A stretch of 64,000 nt of DNA from Diploptera punctata. Its lineage: Eukaryota; Arthropoda; Insecta; Blattodea; Blaberidae. The stretch covers positions 52,501 through 116,500 of the forward strand of contig JASPKZ010009890.1 of the NCBI GenBank assembly GCA_030220185.1, written 5' to 3'. Shown here piece by piece: positions 13,301 through 28,000 of the stretch; the first letter of the stretch is position 1, and the number at the start of each line of letters is the position of its first letter. Position numbers and translations under genes: made by a program. Below the pieces are notes generated by a model. It ran no database searches and had not been told where the DNA came from. It worked only from the letters and a program-made list of their open reading frames with translations.

Positions 13301-16300
13301 ACATTTCATACCTGACCTCCCATTAACTTGGAAAGAAACCTTGCATAATAAATTAATTGTAATTATACTTGTTTTATATCAATAAATGTCAATGTCAATA
13401 AATGTTAACATTTTTATTCTAATTAAACTCACAAACATACACATACTGAATAACTACATTCTAAATAACATTAAATTCACATCTACAAAATTGGCTATGT
13501 GTAAAATAGGCGCAATTCTAATAAGCTATGTGAAGTGTCAGAAATTATTTCTTTTATTTTATTTGTTTGATTTAAATTATTTTGATATAAGTTTCTGTGC
13601 AGTGTTGCTGAATATATAAGAAATAAAATGGCATATCGGCTCAAGTCGTAGATAGAAAAATAATAATTTAGGAATGTTTTTGTTCCTCCTGTAAAATTAC
13701 TTTCCCTTCACATAGCCAGTTTTGCAGGTGCAACGACAACATTTTGTAGTCATTGCTTTTAACCATTCGATTGAAACTCCTCACTTGCATTTAGATTTAA
13801 AATATTTGTATTGCTATTGGCTTCTAAAGTGTTTTCTCTAGTGAATGTTGCAGTGTTTTGCATATTCAGTGTTATATTATTCTATAACTAAAATTTCATA
13901 CACATTTATTTGTTCGAATCCAAATACTTTACTTTTAGTCATCTTTGTTCAACTAATTTCAGGATTTTATCTCACTTCTCTGTTGCAATTTTTCAAGAAT
14001 TAAAGTGGAATTTTTATTATAGATTTGTTAAATTTTAATTTTGTGAATACCATACCATTTCAGCTATGTACAGGTAACCATAATACTATTTTGATATTAT
14101 AGGAGGAGTAGATGGAGAATTAATAGCCATGCTCACCAAAATGTCTGCAGCAGAACAGAAATGGCTAATTCGAATGCTATTGAAGGATATGAAACTTGGA
14201 ATGGGGCAAGGTAGAATTTTTTATGCTTACCATCCTGATGCTCGTGAACTTTATGATGTTTCCAATAATCTTCAGAAGGTATATAGATTTTTTTACTTAT
14301 ATAATTTGCAGAAATATTCTTTGACCCATATTCTAATATAAAAAAAATTACCCTGGCACCAAAAGTTAACCAGATAATTAAAAAAAATAGATCAGCATAA
14401 AAAAAATAAATGTGATGGCCATTCGTGAGAAAAACCTATCTTAAGTAAAATTTGTTTTAAAATAATTATTTGAAAGAATGGGATGAAGAAGGGCTATAAC
14501 TAGAGCCAGGATTTTTATGAAATGTCATGTTTTAAACTATTGGTCAGAGAGTACTGAGACAAAGTATCTTTACATTTTATGATATGTAAAATCAAATAAG
14601 ACCTTCATATTTTTCATATTTCATAATATTTTGGCAAAATGTTCATATTTCTGTAAAAATTTAATATTCCTTCATATTTTTTATTTTTTATTATTTCACT
14701 CACCTCATACTATGAAGTATGAGGTGAGTGAAATAATAAAAAATAAACAATATTAAAGAACCTCATAGTGTTATTTCCTATCTACATAACTTCCTTCATA
14801 TTTTTCAATTTTCAATTTTTTAAAATAACATTTCTACTAATTCGTTAGAAACGTTTTTGGGGTTACTGTAGTTTTGAATTTTTTTGACAATGTAATATGG
14901 TAGATAGCGAAAATTCCTAAGTATCCCATCTGGAACAAGATAAATAGATTTGATAAAAGAAAATAATTGAAAAAAAAGAGAGATGGAATGACCAAGTGGA
15001 GGCTTTTGTGCGAAACTACAGAAAAAGAACAGGGATTTCCTAATATGTGACAAGAACATGAATAAGTAGAATAACGACGTTAGAATAATAACCACCCACT
15101 CTTTTTTCACAGGTAGAAACCTATTCCTTTTTGCTACCTAAGGACAGTCCTTATTCTATGAATGGATTAAAATATTTAAATGTAGGTAAGACTGCTGCTT
15201 CTGTGCTGTGAAATAAGGTCTTGCTCCACAGTTTATGAAATTTGTAAAGTTCTTGTAGGTAAAGCCAATATTATTCTCACTTACATCAAACTATCATATA
15301 TGTAGTGCAGTACATGATTGCTCCCATAACATCATATATTGTGGAGCATACTTTTTAATCGTACAAAATAATTCTGACAGACAGGCGTTAAAAAATATAT
15401 AAAAAGCTCCTAACTGTGTATTATGAACAGAATTGATAATTTGATTATTCAAAGCACATGCATACCATACTGTGCTCGGGCAAATTTCATGGAAAACTAA
15501 TGTTAAAATAATTCTAACTACATTTCACTATGTTCATACATGTAATGTATAGGATTAAAAATAATTGCAATTGCAAGAGAGTTTTTGAATTACTCCCTAG
15601 AATTATTTGTGGATTATATTATTTTAACATCTTGTTTCTCCAAATATGACATATAGTACTTGGTCTACTGTGATGGGCAGGACATGTGGCACGAATGGGG
15701 GAATGAAAGACGTGCATGGAAGCTTCTTGTAGGAAAACCAGAGGGAAAACGCCCAGTTGGTAGACCAAGAATGAAGTGGGAGAATAACATTAATCATGGT
15801 TTGAGGGAAAGATTATAGAGGGGATGATTGGAAAACATTGGCTCAAGATAGGGATGTATGGAGAGTTTATGTCCGTGCGGCCATGAACCTACGGTTTCGA
15901 TTGTGCCAGTGAGTTAGTTAGTTAGGACTTGGTCTACGTGTGTTCTGATTCATCCAATTTAATGTTATTGTGACATTTATATATACTGGAATTCATTATC
16001 TTTATGCAAGGTAAATACAAGTCATCCAAATTGTACCTACTCTAAATTTTGTCAGTGGTATATTCGATGGAAGCATGTTACTACGGTTACTATGTTTTGT
16101 TTTTTTTATTTATGTTTGGATTTAGTAATTAAATATCATTAGATAAATTAATTGATCGCGTTTTATATAAGCTCAGTATTCTTCTTCTTCTTCTTCCTTC
16201 CAAGTATTAGGCCAAGGCCTGTTACGATCCTATAGAAAATTTTCCCTCCAGCGTTTCATAGGACGGCCCAGTGATTAAGCTCAGTATTAATTTATTTAAA

Positions 16301-19300
16301 TAAAGTGTCAAACTACAGGCTTGGGAGGCCCTTGGGGTAGATGGATGTTGAGACTTCCACATTTCTAGACAATCTCCAAGGGATGTCCATTGGGTTCTCA
16401 GATTTGCATGACGGCCCCTTTGCCCCAGAATATGCGTCTGGTACTCATTTAAATTAAGAGCTGAGTAGACTCTAGGGCTATGATGCTGCCAGAAGGTTTG
16501 GTCCAGCTAATAACCTGACCCCATTGAGACTCAAACCCACGACCTTCCAGCTTGTTAGCATGATTCCTCACACAATATACTTCAGTGTGAGCCATTAAAA
16601 TTGCTTCAAATCACGAACATGATATTTTATGGATAAGAATCAATAAAACCTCATAATGTTAAAAATTCCCAAATTTATTATATTAAATGATATTTTATAT
16701 TGAGTCAGAAAGTAATGAAAAATTAATTAAAATGGAAATACAGTGAAACTCTGATTTCTTGAGCTACAAAAAGGTCTTCTTGTCTCATTTGTGTGCTTGT
16801 ATGTATACCCATAAATTATACAGGTTTTGTATATATAAATATGTGTAAAAAGTTAAAAAAATAGAAGCTTCATAATATTTTTGTGTCCTAATTTTCATAA
16901 TTTTCATATTTTGTTATTATGATTTCATATTTTAGTATAATTTTCTTCATATAATTCCTCGCTCTAGCTATAACTCAATGGTATTAATAAGCTGTTAGTT
17001 TATGCTGATGATGTAGTACTATTGGCCAATAGCAAGGAGATACTAAAGGACAACATGCACACACTATTGAGTAACACTAAGAATGTTTTTATTATTAATT
17101 TAACATTTCTCAATGAAAGATAAATTAAATTTGAAGAGAAAAATTTTCGCCTAGACCGGGACTCGAACCCGGGACCCTTGGCTTTCCGGGCCAAGTGCTC
17201 TACCAACTGAGCTACCGAGGCGAGTTACGATCTAGACGCAAATTACTAAGAAACACTAAGAAATTAGGACTGGGAGTAAATATCAATAAAACTAAATATA
17301 TGGTCACACGTAAAAATACATTATATAATGGAAATGGAAAGCTAATGACAAATGAGGAAAATTTTGAGGAAGTGACTGAATTCAAATACCTAGGAACAAT
17401 AATCACAAATAGGAATGAGATGCACAAAGAAATTAAACATAGGCTCAATTCTGGAAATTTGTGCTATTATGCATTACAGAGACTTTTGATGTCCCAACTC
17501 CTTTCAAAAAATGTTAAACTGAAAATATATAAAACTATTATTCTACCAGTTATATTATATGGGTGCGAAACATGGACTCTTACTTTAAGGGAGGAAAGGC
17601 AATTACGAGTATTTGAGAATAAAGTACTCAGGAAATTTTTGGACCAAAGAGAGATGAACAGACAAGTGAATGGAGAAGACTAAATAACAATGAACTACAT
17701 GGTCTTTATAGGAAGCCAGATATAATAAGAACAGTTAAGTCACGTAGACATGGATGGGCAGGACATGTGGCACATATGGGAATGAAGGAGATGCATGGAA
17801 GCTTCTTGTAGAAAAACCAGAAGGAAAATGCCCAGTTGGTAGACCAAAAATGAGGTGGGAGAATAACATTAACTATGATTTGAGGGAAGTAGATTATACA
17901 GGAAATGATTGGAAAACATTAGCTCAGGATAGGGATGTATGGAGAGCTTATGTCTGCGCGGCCATGAACCTACGGGTTCGATAGTGCCAGTGAGTGAGTG
18001 AGTAAGTAAATAATGATTTTTCTTATCTTGGGTGCAGATTGTCTTTTTTGTTGAATTGGATATTACTGATAAAATCCAGAAGTACAACAAAATAATGGGA
18101 ATAATTAACAAAATTATGAAACCTTCCATATTACAAAGGCACACAATAATATGCCTATACAGGGCAAGTCAAAATGTTGTGCAGGTTTTCAGAAATTTAT
18201 TATGTGAAATGTAATGAACATATAATATTGTGAGACATATTGTATGAAAGGTAAACTCTCAAAGTTTTTTTTAAATATTCACAGATGTTCTATGTGAGCG
18301 CCTTTTGTTACACGACAGATATCAAGCCGATATTCAATCTCCTGCCAAACTTTCTGTAGCAGTCCGCGGTCGATATCAGCAATGGCTGCTGTGATGTGGG
18401 CACGCAGTTCATGCAGTGTTGTTGGAAGTGGTGGTACGTAAACATGATCCTTTACAAGACCCCACATGAAGAAATCACACGGGGTTAGATCTGGTGAACG
18501 AGGTGGCCAATGAATGAGTTGTTGATCACCCCTGAGATGCACGGCCTATCCAGCGTTGTGGTAAAGCCGTATTCAAATGGTCTCGAACACTGCCATGGTA
18601 ATGTGGAGGGGCACCATCCAACTGCAGAATGAAATCTGGACTATCCCGCTTCAAGCTGCGGAAGGAGCCATTGTTGTAGCATATCAAGGAAAACATGTCC
18701 GTTCACAGTACGTTCATGAAAGAAAAAGGGCCCATAAACCTTTGCATGGGAAATGGCACAAAAGACATTCACTTTCGGAGAATCGCGTTGATGTTCCAGA
18801 GTTGCATGGGGTTACCAGTTCCCCAAATCCTTACATTGTGTCTATTCACTTTTCCTGAAAGGTGGAAAGTCGCTTCATCACTGTTAAACTACCCTCTCAT
18901 GGAACTCATTCTCTTCCATTAATGCGAGAAAATCAACACAGAAGGACGCTCGCAAAGCATAATCGGCGGGTTTTTTTTAAGGCTTGAACCAGTTGCAAAG
19001 TGGTAGGGTTTCATCTGTAAAACGTTTCCGGAGAATCCGCCATACAGTTTTTTGTGGTAGTTGAAGTTCTGTCGCTCCCCGGTAGGGGGATTTCTGTGGA
19101 CTCCGCACGAAGCATGTGCGAACGCGTTCGACTGTCTCTTCACTCGTCGACGGACGGCCAGTCGATTTTCGTTTACAGATACAGCCTGAATCCCTAAATT
19201 GTGTGTACCACTTACGAATGGATCTCCCATCCGGCGGGTCTTTATCGTATCTGGTACGGAAATGTCGTTGAACACTAGTCACAGAGTTGTTTACATGGTA

Positions 19301-22300
19301 ATCAAGCACACAGAAAGACTTCTGATCCCCAGTCAACGCCATTTTCCTTTACTGCTCTGCTGTTGACATCTTGCGGGTGAACGCGGAACTTTAGAAGTGG
19401 ACAACTAAACTTTGAGAGTTTACCTTTCATACAATATGTCTCAAGATATTATATGTTCATTACATTTCACATAATAAATTTCTGAAAACCTGCACAACAT
19501 TTTGACTTGCCCTGTATAAAACATTAGAAAAACCAATACTATATTAAGGAAGTGATGGTTGGACAATAAAAAATAGACATCCATTGAATCACAGCCTACA
19601 AGATGAAGTTCATGAGATCAACTGTAGTTTTTTCCCAATGGGATCACAAAAGAAGTGAAGATGTCCTGCAAGAACTTCAATTAGAATTAGTTATCCGTTT
19701 TATGAACAATTACCAGAACCATTGGAAAATTCATGCACAACATATGTCCAAGAACAGAATCCCATAAGCCACAGGTAAAGAGATCTTAGGACATCTGAAG
19801 AAAAGATGGATAAAATGCAGCCCTGAGATCGTTAACAGGCCATCATGCCGTATACTTGTATGGAAGATGATAATGATGTTAAAAAAATCTGTTTAAAAGA
19901 AGTATAGTATGTAGACATAATTCTGAGCGTTTTTTTAAATAAACTTTATAGTTTTATCATGATAAGTGCAAATATTGCTTTGAATCATCCACATTAAACA
20001 CATTAATATAATAATTGAAACTGAAAAATCAGCAATAGCAGCACATAGTTTATTAGAGAATCATAGAATTGAAAAAGAAGCAAAACTTTAGAAACATCTA
20101 TCTAAACCTTTGGAATTAACAGTTTGGGAAAAGATATACATTCAAAAAACCATACTAGAACCATGAACTTCGAGTTTCCAGACAAACCTAATTTGATTAC
20201 AAAGTTCTTCAAAGGTACACCAGATGGCAAATTAGGAAATTACCGGCATAATGAAAAATTGACAGTCGTGAAAACAGCTGAAGATGGGAATGATATGTTT
20301 CCCGATACTGCAGTTCTGTGTTAAAGAACATAGATGTATGAGATAAGAAGAATTCAGGATTCATTTGATTCTTATTAAACACATTGTTTAATGTTTTCAT
20401 TATTCATTTCATACTCTGAATGATTTATACATTGTTTAATATTTATAAAATATTCGTTGGAAATAACATTATGAGGTCAATATTATTATTATTATTATTA
20501 TGATTATTATTATTGAATTTCCAAATATTTTGAAACCCTATTTCAACACAAAGGTATGTTAGGGTTGTAGCTTACTATAACAATATTATACTATACATTG
20601 TAAAACGGAAATATTATCTTATGGTTATTAAGGTAGAATATTTTTATCACTCACCTCATATTGTTCTTCTTATTTGATTATAAACTAGTTTCGGAACATA
20701 GTTTCTGTTCATCCTCAGTATCGTCACGACCGTTGTTCTGTCGTCTTGAAGAGCTGTCCTTCTCTCCTTCCATTGGCTGACTGAAAAACCTCGAAACCAG
20801 GTCATTCTCATCGGGAATTTCAAAGTTCATTAATTTCTTCTTTTCGCTCTTTTGAATGTAGATTCTTTTCCCAAACAGTAGTTCTTTTGGTTTTTCTATT
20901 TGTTTTAATAATTTAGCTTCTTTCTCGATAAGATGTTTTTCAGACCATGCATGGGCAGCCACTGCAGAGTTTTCTACTTCCCCTTTCTTGACATTCCTGA
21001 GATGTTCTTTCACTCCAGTTTTCAAATTTTTGTAAGGAATTTAATAAAATGAATGGATTTGAAAACTCTGCAATAGAAAAATCTTATGAATTGGTAGATA
21101 AACTAGAAAACATACAACTACAATCTTCAGACAGATTAGTTTCATTTGATGTTGTTTCCTTATTTCCAAGCATTCCAAAAGACCAAACTATGGAAATTTT
21201 AGAGATTTGGATGAAAAATAATAAAATTGAAAAAGTAAAGATAGTCGAATATAAAACTTTAACGAAATTATGTATCGATAATATGTTTTTCACCTACAAT
21301 GGAAGATTTTATAAACAAAATTCAGGACTTTCGATGGGAAACCCTTTATCTCCATTCTTAGCTAATCTATTCATGGGGAATTTTGAACACAAGATAATTA
21401 ATGGACATCGTTTAATTTTCAAGTTCTGGTGCAGATATGTGGATGACATAATTGCAATAGTTAATCATAAACAGATAGATGATGCATTAAAATTATTGAA
21501 CATTCAAAGTCAAACTATAAAGTTCACTATGGAAAAGGAAATCAATGGAGAAATACCAATTTTAGATCTCAACTTAAAAAGGAATGAAGAAAATAAGATA
21601 GAATTTGGAATTTACAGAAAGAAGACACATATAGATAACTACATAAAAGCTTTAGGTTTCAATCACATAGCTCACAAAGAAGCAGTTTTCAATAGTTTGA
21701 CACATAGTTTAGTGAACATAATGAACAAAGAAAATTATGAAAAAGAAAAAGAACACATAATCAACGTAGCCATGAAAAAATGGTTTTGCAATAAAAAGGA
21801 TACTCAAAAAATAAACAAGTTCAAAAGACAAAAATTATTAATCAAAGCACTCTTCTAAAAGTAAAAGAAGATAATGTAAAATTTAGAAAATTCACATATC
21901 ATCCATTAAAACACCACAAGTTTCAAAAAAATTTAAAGATTTCAACATGAGGTTAGCACCCAAAAATGACTACAGCATCAGTAGACTGATTAGACCTAAT
22001 AAGAATGAGAAAATTAAAGAAGAAACAAAATCAGGGATTTATCAAATTAAATGTGAAGAATGTGAGAAATTGTACATAGGAAAAACTAAAAGAAATTGAA
22101 AACTAGAGTGAAAGAACATCTCAGGAATGTCAAGAAAGGGGAAGTAGAAAAATCTGCAGTGGCTGCCCATGCATGGTCTGAAAACATCTTATCGAGAAAG
22201 AGCTAAATTATTATTAAAACAAATAGAAAAACCAAAAGAACTTACTGTTTGGGAAAAGATCTACATTCAAAAGAGCGAAAAGAAGAAATTAATGAACTTT

Positions 22301-24992
22301 GAAATTCCCGGTGAGAATGACCTGGTTTCGAGGTTTTTCAGTCAGCCAATGGAAGGAGAGAAGGACAAGCTCTTCAAGATGCAGAACAACGGTTGTGGGA
22401 CGATATGAGGATGAACAGAAACTATGTTCCGAAACTAGTTTATAATCAAATAAGAAGAACAATATCAGGTGAGTGATAAACATATTCTACCTTAATGAAT
22501 ATACCTCATAGTGAGAATTCCTAAAATAAGTAATTATCTTATGGTTTTGAATAAGTGTTATGAATTACATATTTCATCTATAAGTGTCTTAGAAATTACT
22601 ACATATTGATATGAATGTTTGTTATGAAGTTCATAAAATGTTTATAATAATTTTGGTTCTTAAAAATCACTTCACACATTGAGGCAGATGCCTCATCATC
22701 ATTTAAAAGTAAGTTTAACCAGAATCGTTGTCTTTCGAATATAGGACAATCAAATAAAACATGTTTTACAGTATGGTTAAATTAAATGTTTCTTATCTCT
22801 CCTCATATAAATTTTCTAAGTAGATCGCGATTTCGAGACCATAATGGTCTCATCTTCAGTACTTTTTTTGGAGACTGATGTTATATCGATCGGAAGAAAA
22901 TCTTCTTCCCTCTGTTGGTGGACTGATGAACCTCTGGATCAGGTCAAAATTTGCAGGAATTTCGAAGTTCATAAGTTTTCCTTTGTTTTTCTGATTGTGG
23001 ATCTTTTCCCAAAATGTGAGTTTTAGTCACATAATGATAGACTTTTCACAATTTACAATAGCGTATCAAAGCAGACTTTTCTGGACTTATTGCTTGAAAC
23101 AGTACATTGAAATATATCACTGCCACTCCTAAATACACTGCTCAAAAAAATTAATGAAAATTGAAACAATTTAATTTTTTATCTTTTGTAATTATGAATT
23201 GAAGATTCATGTAAAATTAGAATAGACATTCAAACAATATTTTATTGTACAGTATTAGAAATATGAACAAATTATCATTTGTAACAGAAAACAAAGTGGA
23301 AATTTGAGATTTTATTATTTTAGGAATCAATGTTCCATCATGGTTATTTCAACACTTAGCACTTAGAGTGTCCTGTGTGAGCTTCAATGACTGCATTACA
23401 CCTACAAGGCATGCTTCACAGAAAGCCTTCTTACAGAAACTTGTGAGATTCTTTCCCATTCCTCGTGTGAGTGCATTTCAAAATTCTTCCAGGTTTTCTG
23501 GCACAGCAGGATGCTTACAAACAAGTTTTTCCAGCTTATTCCACATATGCTCGATCGGATTGAGGTTCGGACTGCATGCAGGCCAGTCCATCAGCCAAAT
23601 TTGGCATTCTTACAGAACATCTCTAGTATCCTGTGCCACATGACATTATCATAAATTAGAAGAAAATTAGGGTCTGTACCATAAGCAAAAGATACGACAT
23701 GTTGAAGGATAATGTCATTAATGTAAATATCAGCATTCATGTGCTGTGGGACAACGACAAGCTCTGTCTGAAACCCAATAGTAATCCCAGCCTAAACCAT
23801 AACCAAACCACCTACAAATCTGTCACGTTTAATAATTGTGGCTGGATCAAAATGTTCACCAGGACTTCACCATACACATGTACAACATCAGAACTTGTTA
23901 AACGAAACCTTGATTTGTCTGTGAATATAACGCCCTTCTATTGGCAGAGCTGTGTCAGTTGACATGATTCTGAGCAAATTGCAGCTGGACTTTTTTGTGC
24001 TGACATGTTAAATGAGAGGCTTTAAAGGGGATTCTAGACCTCAACCTCAGATTTCTCAGTCTATTTCTTACAGTCTGATAAAAAATTACCACCCCAGTTG
24101 CTGCTCATAGATTATTTTGTAGATCTCTGGATGTAGATGTTCGTCTGCGCAAAGCTGATAGGACAGAAATCTATCCTGTACCGTCTGTAGTCTTCTTCTT
24201 ACGGCCTTGCCTGGGCCGCCTCTTGTATCCATGTATCTCTCTATATCGCCTCCATAACCCATAGATGATAGAAGGGCTGACATCAAGAATCCTAGAGACA
24301 TGGCAAATGGAATCTTCAATCATGAAACTGCTAGGGCAACTGATGTTTCATTCAGTTGTCTCATTGCTCTGTTAGCTTCAGAGAACACAAAATTACAATT
24401 TTCTTACCACAGATTATTCTTCAAGCCTGTTTTTAAAAAATAACTCAATGAGCACTCACTTTGGTTTCAGCAACTCTTGGAACTTCACTAACATATTCAG
24501 AGAAAAATTAATGAAACCCAGAATATCTGATTTTAAACAATATTTCATTTCAAAACATCTGATTCTCAAAAATTAAATTGTTTGAATATTTATTTTGTGG
24601 CTTTGGTTTAAACATTGTTTCCTCTAATTTTTTTTTAGTAGTGTAGTTTTAGATTCCTAATATTCTGATTGAGAAAATGTTAAATATTTTGAAAAGAAAA
24701 TTGTTAATTTCCTTAAAATTAAAAAACATAAACAATAGATGAGTATATAAGTCTAACAAAACTTTGTATCGACAATTTTTTTTTTCTTCTTTCTTTTTCA
24801 TTTTCAATAGAAAATTTTATAAACAGACTTCAGGTTTGGCGATGGGCAATCCGTTTTTGTTTATCAGGGTGTCAAGCAGACGGGAAAAATCTTGAAAACT
24901 GGGAATAAGTTGGGAATTTGAAAGGAACCAGGAAAACTGGGAAATAGATGGTAATTCGTAAAGCATCATGCATCTCGTGTATACAAATCAAG

Positions 24993-25027
<35 letters not shown>

Positions 25028-28000
25028 AAGCAGAGTTATATCAAAAAAAATTATTTTCCGGAAAAGAAAAGGCCAAAGTTGAAAAAAGAAAAGCTGAGAC
25101 TGTTTAAAAGAAAAAGAAAAAACTTTAAAAATGAAGTAGGCAAAGAAATTGCTGTTATTCAAAATAAATCAAATGATAAAAAAAAGATACGAATAAAGTA
25201 ATTTTAATGTCAGAATATTTGCAATGTTTTATTGTGACATAGTTCATGTTCAAATAAAAAAATATGTTATGCTATTCTTATTTTAGACTTTACCATAAAA
25301 ATAAATATGTTTTTATTACTTATACATATAAAAAAAAGATTTTTACAAAATTAGTTTTACTAGAATTAATTCAAATTAGCACTAAAAAAACTCTGGAATT
25401 ATTAGTTGTTGCCGTGAAAAAAAAGGGGAGGGGGGGAAATAGTTGAGAATTTCATATTTGTAATTTGGTGGACATTCTGTTAATGGTTTATCTTGAATGA
25501 CACATTATCAATGCTTACCCATGAATATTTAAATGTTGGTATACATATGTTGATATTTTCTCAGTAATAAATTACAAATATATTGAAGATGCATTGAAAT
25601 AACCTCCAAGATGAATCTGTGAAATTTACTATTGAATTGGAGAAAAATAATCAAATCTCATTTTTGAACCTGAATATAATTAGGAATGAACATCAACAAA
25701 AAATTGAATTCAATATCCACAGGAAAGATATAGATAATTACAATAAATCTTCAAGTGCAATATTCAACAGTTGAATATACAGATTAATGAACATTCCAAA
25801 GAATGAAGAAAATGTTAAGAAAGAATACAATAACATTTTAAACATAGCAAGATAAATGGTTTTGGAAAAAAGATAATAAAAAATATGTTAAGGGAAAAAA
25901 AAGAATATAACACTCTATAATCTGATTCCAAGGAAAGGAAACAATTCAAGAAATTACTTACCATCCTGGAAATTAAAAAAAAAATATTTAACAAATTCAA
26001 TATTACACAATGTCCAGCAGCTGGGAAAATCTTGAAAACCAGGAATAAGTTGGGAGTTTGAAAGCAACTGAAAAATGGACGGGAATTCGTGAATATATAT
26101 GAATCTATCTTGTATTCAAATAAAAAGAATCACAATCATTAAATCGTATTCTAAAAATGTTTGCTGATATTGGAATATTTCTTGGAAAAAAAAGTTTATG
26201 AAACTAGAGCATACGTTTGGCCAAGTCAAGCTGCCACCGCTGAAGAAATGCCAGCATTTTCCAACACGGTATTGTGTTACAAAACAATACTGGAGCACAT
26301 GTAGTTATAAATGTTATGTTTTTTTTTACTTACACATTTAAAAAAAATAGCTTTACTAGGATTAATTCAATTTAGCACTCAAAAAACTCAGGATATATTC
26401 TTTGATGCCATGAAATAACCAGGAAATAGTCTAGAATTCCATATTTGTAATTTACTGAACATTATATATTACATAACTGTAGGCTTTCACGGCCGGTGTC
26501 TTGATCCCTATTAGGTTCGTCTTCCAGGCATATAGGCCGTGGTCCAGTCGTTCTTCTACTCGACGTTTCGTCTACTGCTGTGGTAGACATCTTCAGGAGA
26601 TACTGCGTGCTCTCTGTGAACTCCTCAACAGTCGGCTGCAGACTGGCTGGTCGTTGGAAACTCCCTCCCTATTTATAGGCACGCCCCTGGTGGAGAGGCG
26701 GTTTTCTGCACGGTCCGTGTTGCGTGCTGTTTTGTCCAGGCTGTCGCTAGCAGAAGTCATAGGCTTCGTTGTCGTATTGTGCAGTGCCGGGATCCAGATT
26801 TTGTTTATCTTCATGGTTTCTTCTTTTTTGTTAAAGGAATTTTTGTGTTTATATATTTCAATGGCTTCTCTGTACAGTCTGGTGTAATAATGTGATGTTT
26901 GGGACAATACCTGTGTTTCTTCGAATCTTATTATATGTTCTTGGTTGTTCATCCAGTGTTCCGCTACGGCTGATTTTTCTTTTTGTTTTAGTCTGCAATG
27001 CCTCTTGTGTTCTTGCAATCTTGTGGTAACCATTCTTTTTGTTGTGCCGATATAAACCTGTCCACAACTGCAAGGGATGCGATATATACCGGCAGTACTT
27101 AACGGATCTCTTGTATCTTTGGCTGGGCGCAGTATATTGCTGATTTTTTGTGTTGGCTTGTAGGTTGTAGATATGTTATATTTATTTAATATTCGACCAA
27201 TTCTCTCCGTTATTGTCTTGATATATGGTAGGTACAACCTTACCCTTTGGCCTCCTCCTTGTTCCCGTTTTCGGATTTGTATTTATTGGGATTTATGGCT
27301 CGGCGAACATCTGTTTTTGCTGTCTCCCTGGGATTGACACGCTGATTGGAGCTGATTAATTGCTTCTTGTAGGATACTGTGTTCCGAAATCCTTTTGGCT
27401 CGTTCCACCAGGGTTTTAATTATTCCGCGTTTTTGTCTACATAAGCGGTCCAACCATCATCCCAGACAAAAACACGGAATAATTAAAACCCTGGTGGAAC
27501 GAGCCAAAAGGATTTCGGAACCACAGTATCTACAAGAAGAAATTAATCATCTCCAAGCAGCGTTTCAATCCAATGGATACAGCAAAACAGATTTTCGCCG
27601 AGCCATAAATCCCAATAAATACAAATCCGAAAACGGGAACAAGGAGGAGGCAAAGGGTAAGGTGTACCTACCATATATCAAGACAATAACGGAGAGAATT
27701 GGTCGAATATTAAATAAATATAACATATCTACAACCTACAAGCCAACACAAAAAATCAGCAATATACTGCGCCCAGCCAAAGATACAAGAGATCCGTTAA
27801 GTACTGCCGGTATATATCGCATCCCTTGCAGTTGTGGACAGGTTTATATCGGCACAACAAAAGAATGGTTACCACAAGATTGCAAGAACACAAGAGGCAT
27901 TGCAGACTAAAACAAAAAGAAAATCAGCCGTAGCGGAACACTGGAGAACAACCAAGAACATATATAAGATTCGAAGAAACACGGTATTGTCCCAAACATC

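Larger units (their letters stand above)
10108..13739. mobile_element. 3.6 kb TIR DNA transposon, superfamily unassigned
   Basis: The terminal inverted repeat TTGTCGTTG(T/C)(G/A)CCTGCA continues as AAAAC(C/T)GGCTATGTG and is found at 10108 and, inverted, up to 13739. CAT flanks both ends, a possible 3-bp target duplication. GGCTATGTG-like repeats recur inside both ends (about 10131, 10264, 10302, 10336, 10374, 13493, 13526), as expected for subterminal transposase-binding sites. Coding remnants lie on the minus strand. A 665-bp SINE block is inserted at 11004-11668. Confidence 0.8.
18045..19870 (+). mobile_element. LINE C-terminal fragment split by a DNA transposon
   Basis: Before the insertion the frame reads DKIQKYNKIMGIINKIMKPS. 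After it (19515 onward) come TLEKPILYYGSDGWTIKNRH-like codons and further degenerate sequence to about 19870. Both halves are typical of the region after the RT thumb in RTE-like LINEs. Confidence 0.7.
20458..22525. mobile_element. Penelope-like element with inverted terminal arms
   Basis: The outer ends are ggaaataacattatgagg (20459) and cctcatagtgagaattcc (22502-22519), inverted copies. Inverted arms of about 370 bp (20658-21022 and 22105-22475) each contain the 3' end of the ORF and the pseudo-LTR. Between them lies a plus-strand ORF with PLE reverse transcriptase (21049-21858) and a GIY-YIG segment (about 22035-22100). Inverted partial copies are a known PLE arrangement. Confidence 0.85.

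Noticed and set aside
14820..15110. A 96-codon minus-strand frame with hydrophobic segments
   Set aside because: AT-rich sequence gives Phe/Leu/Ile-rich translations by chance. No homology is recognised and there is no supporting context.
24968..25201. Open frame with repeated Tyr-Ile followed by a lysine-rich part
   Set aside because: The first part is the (TA)n run and the rest is low-complexity AT-rich sequence without similarity.
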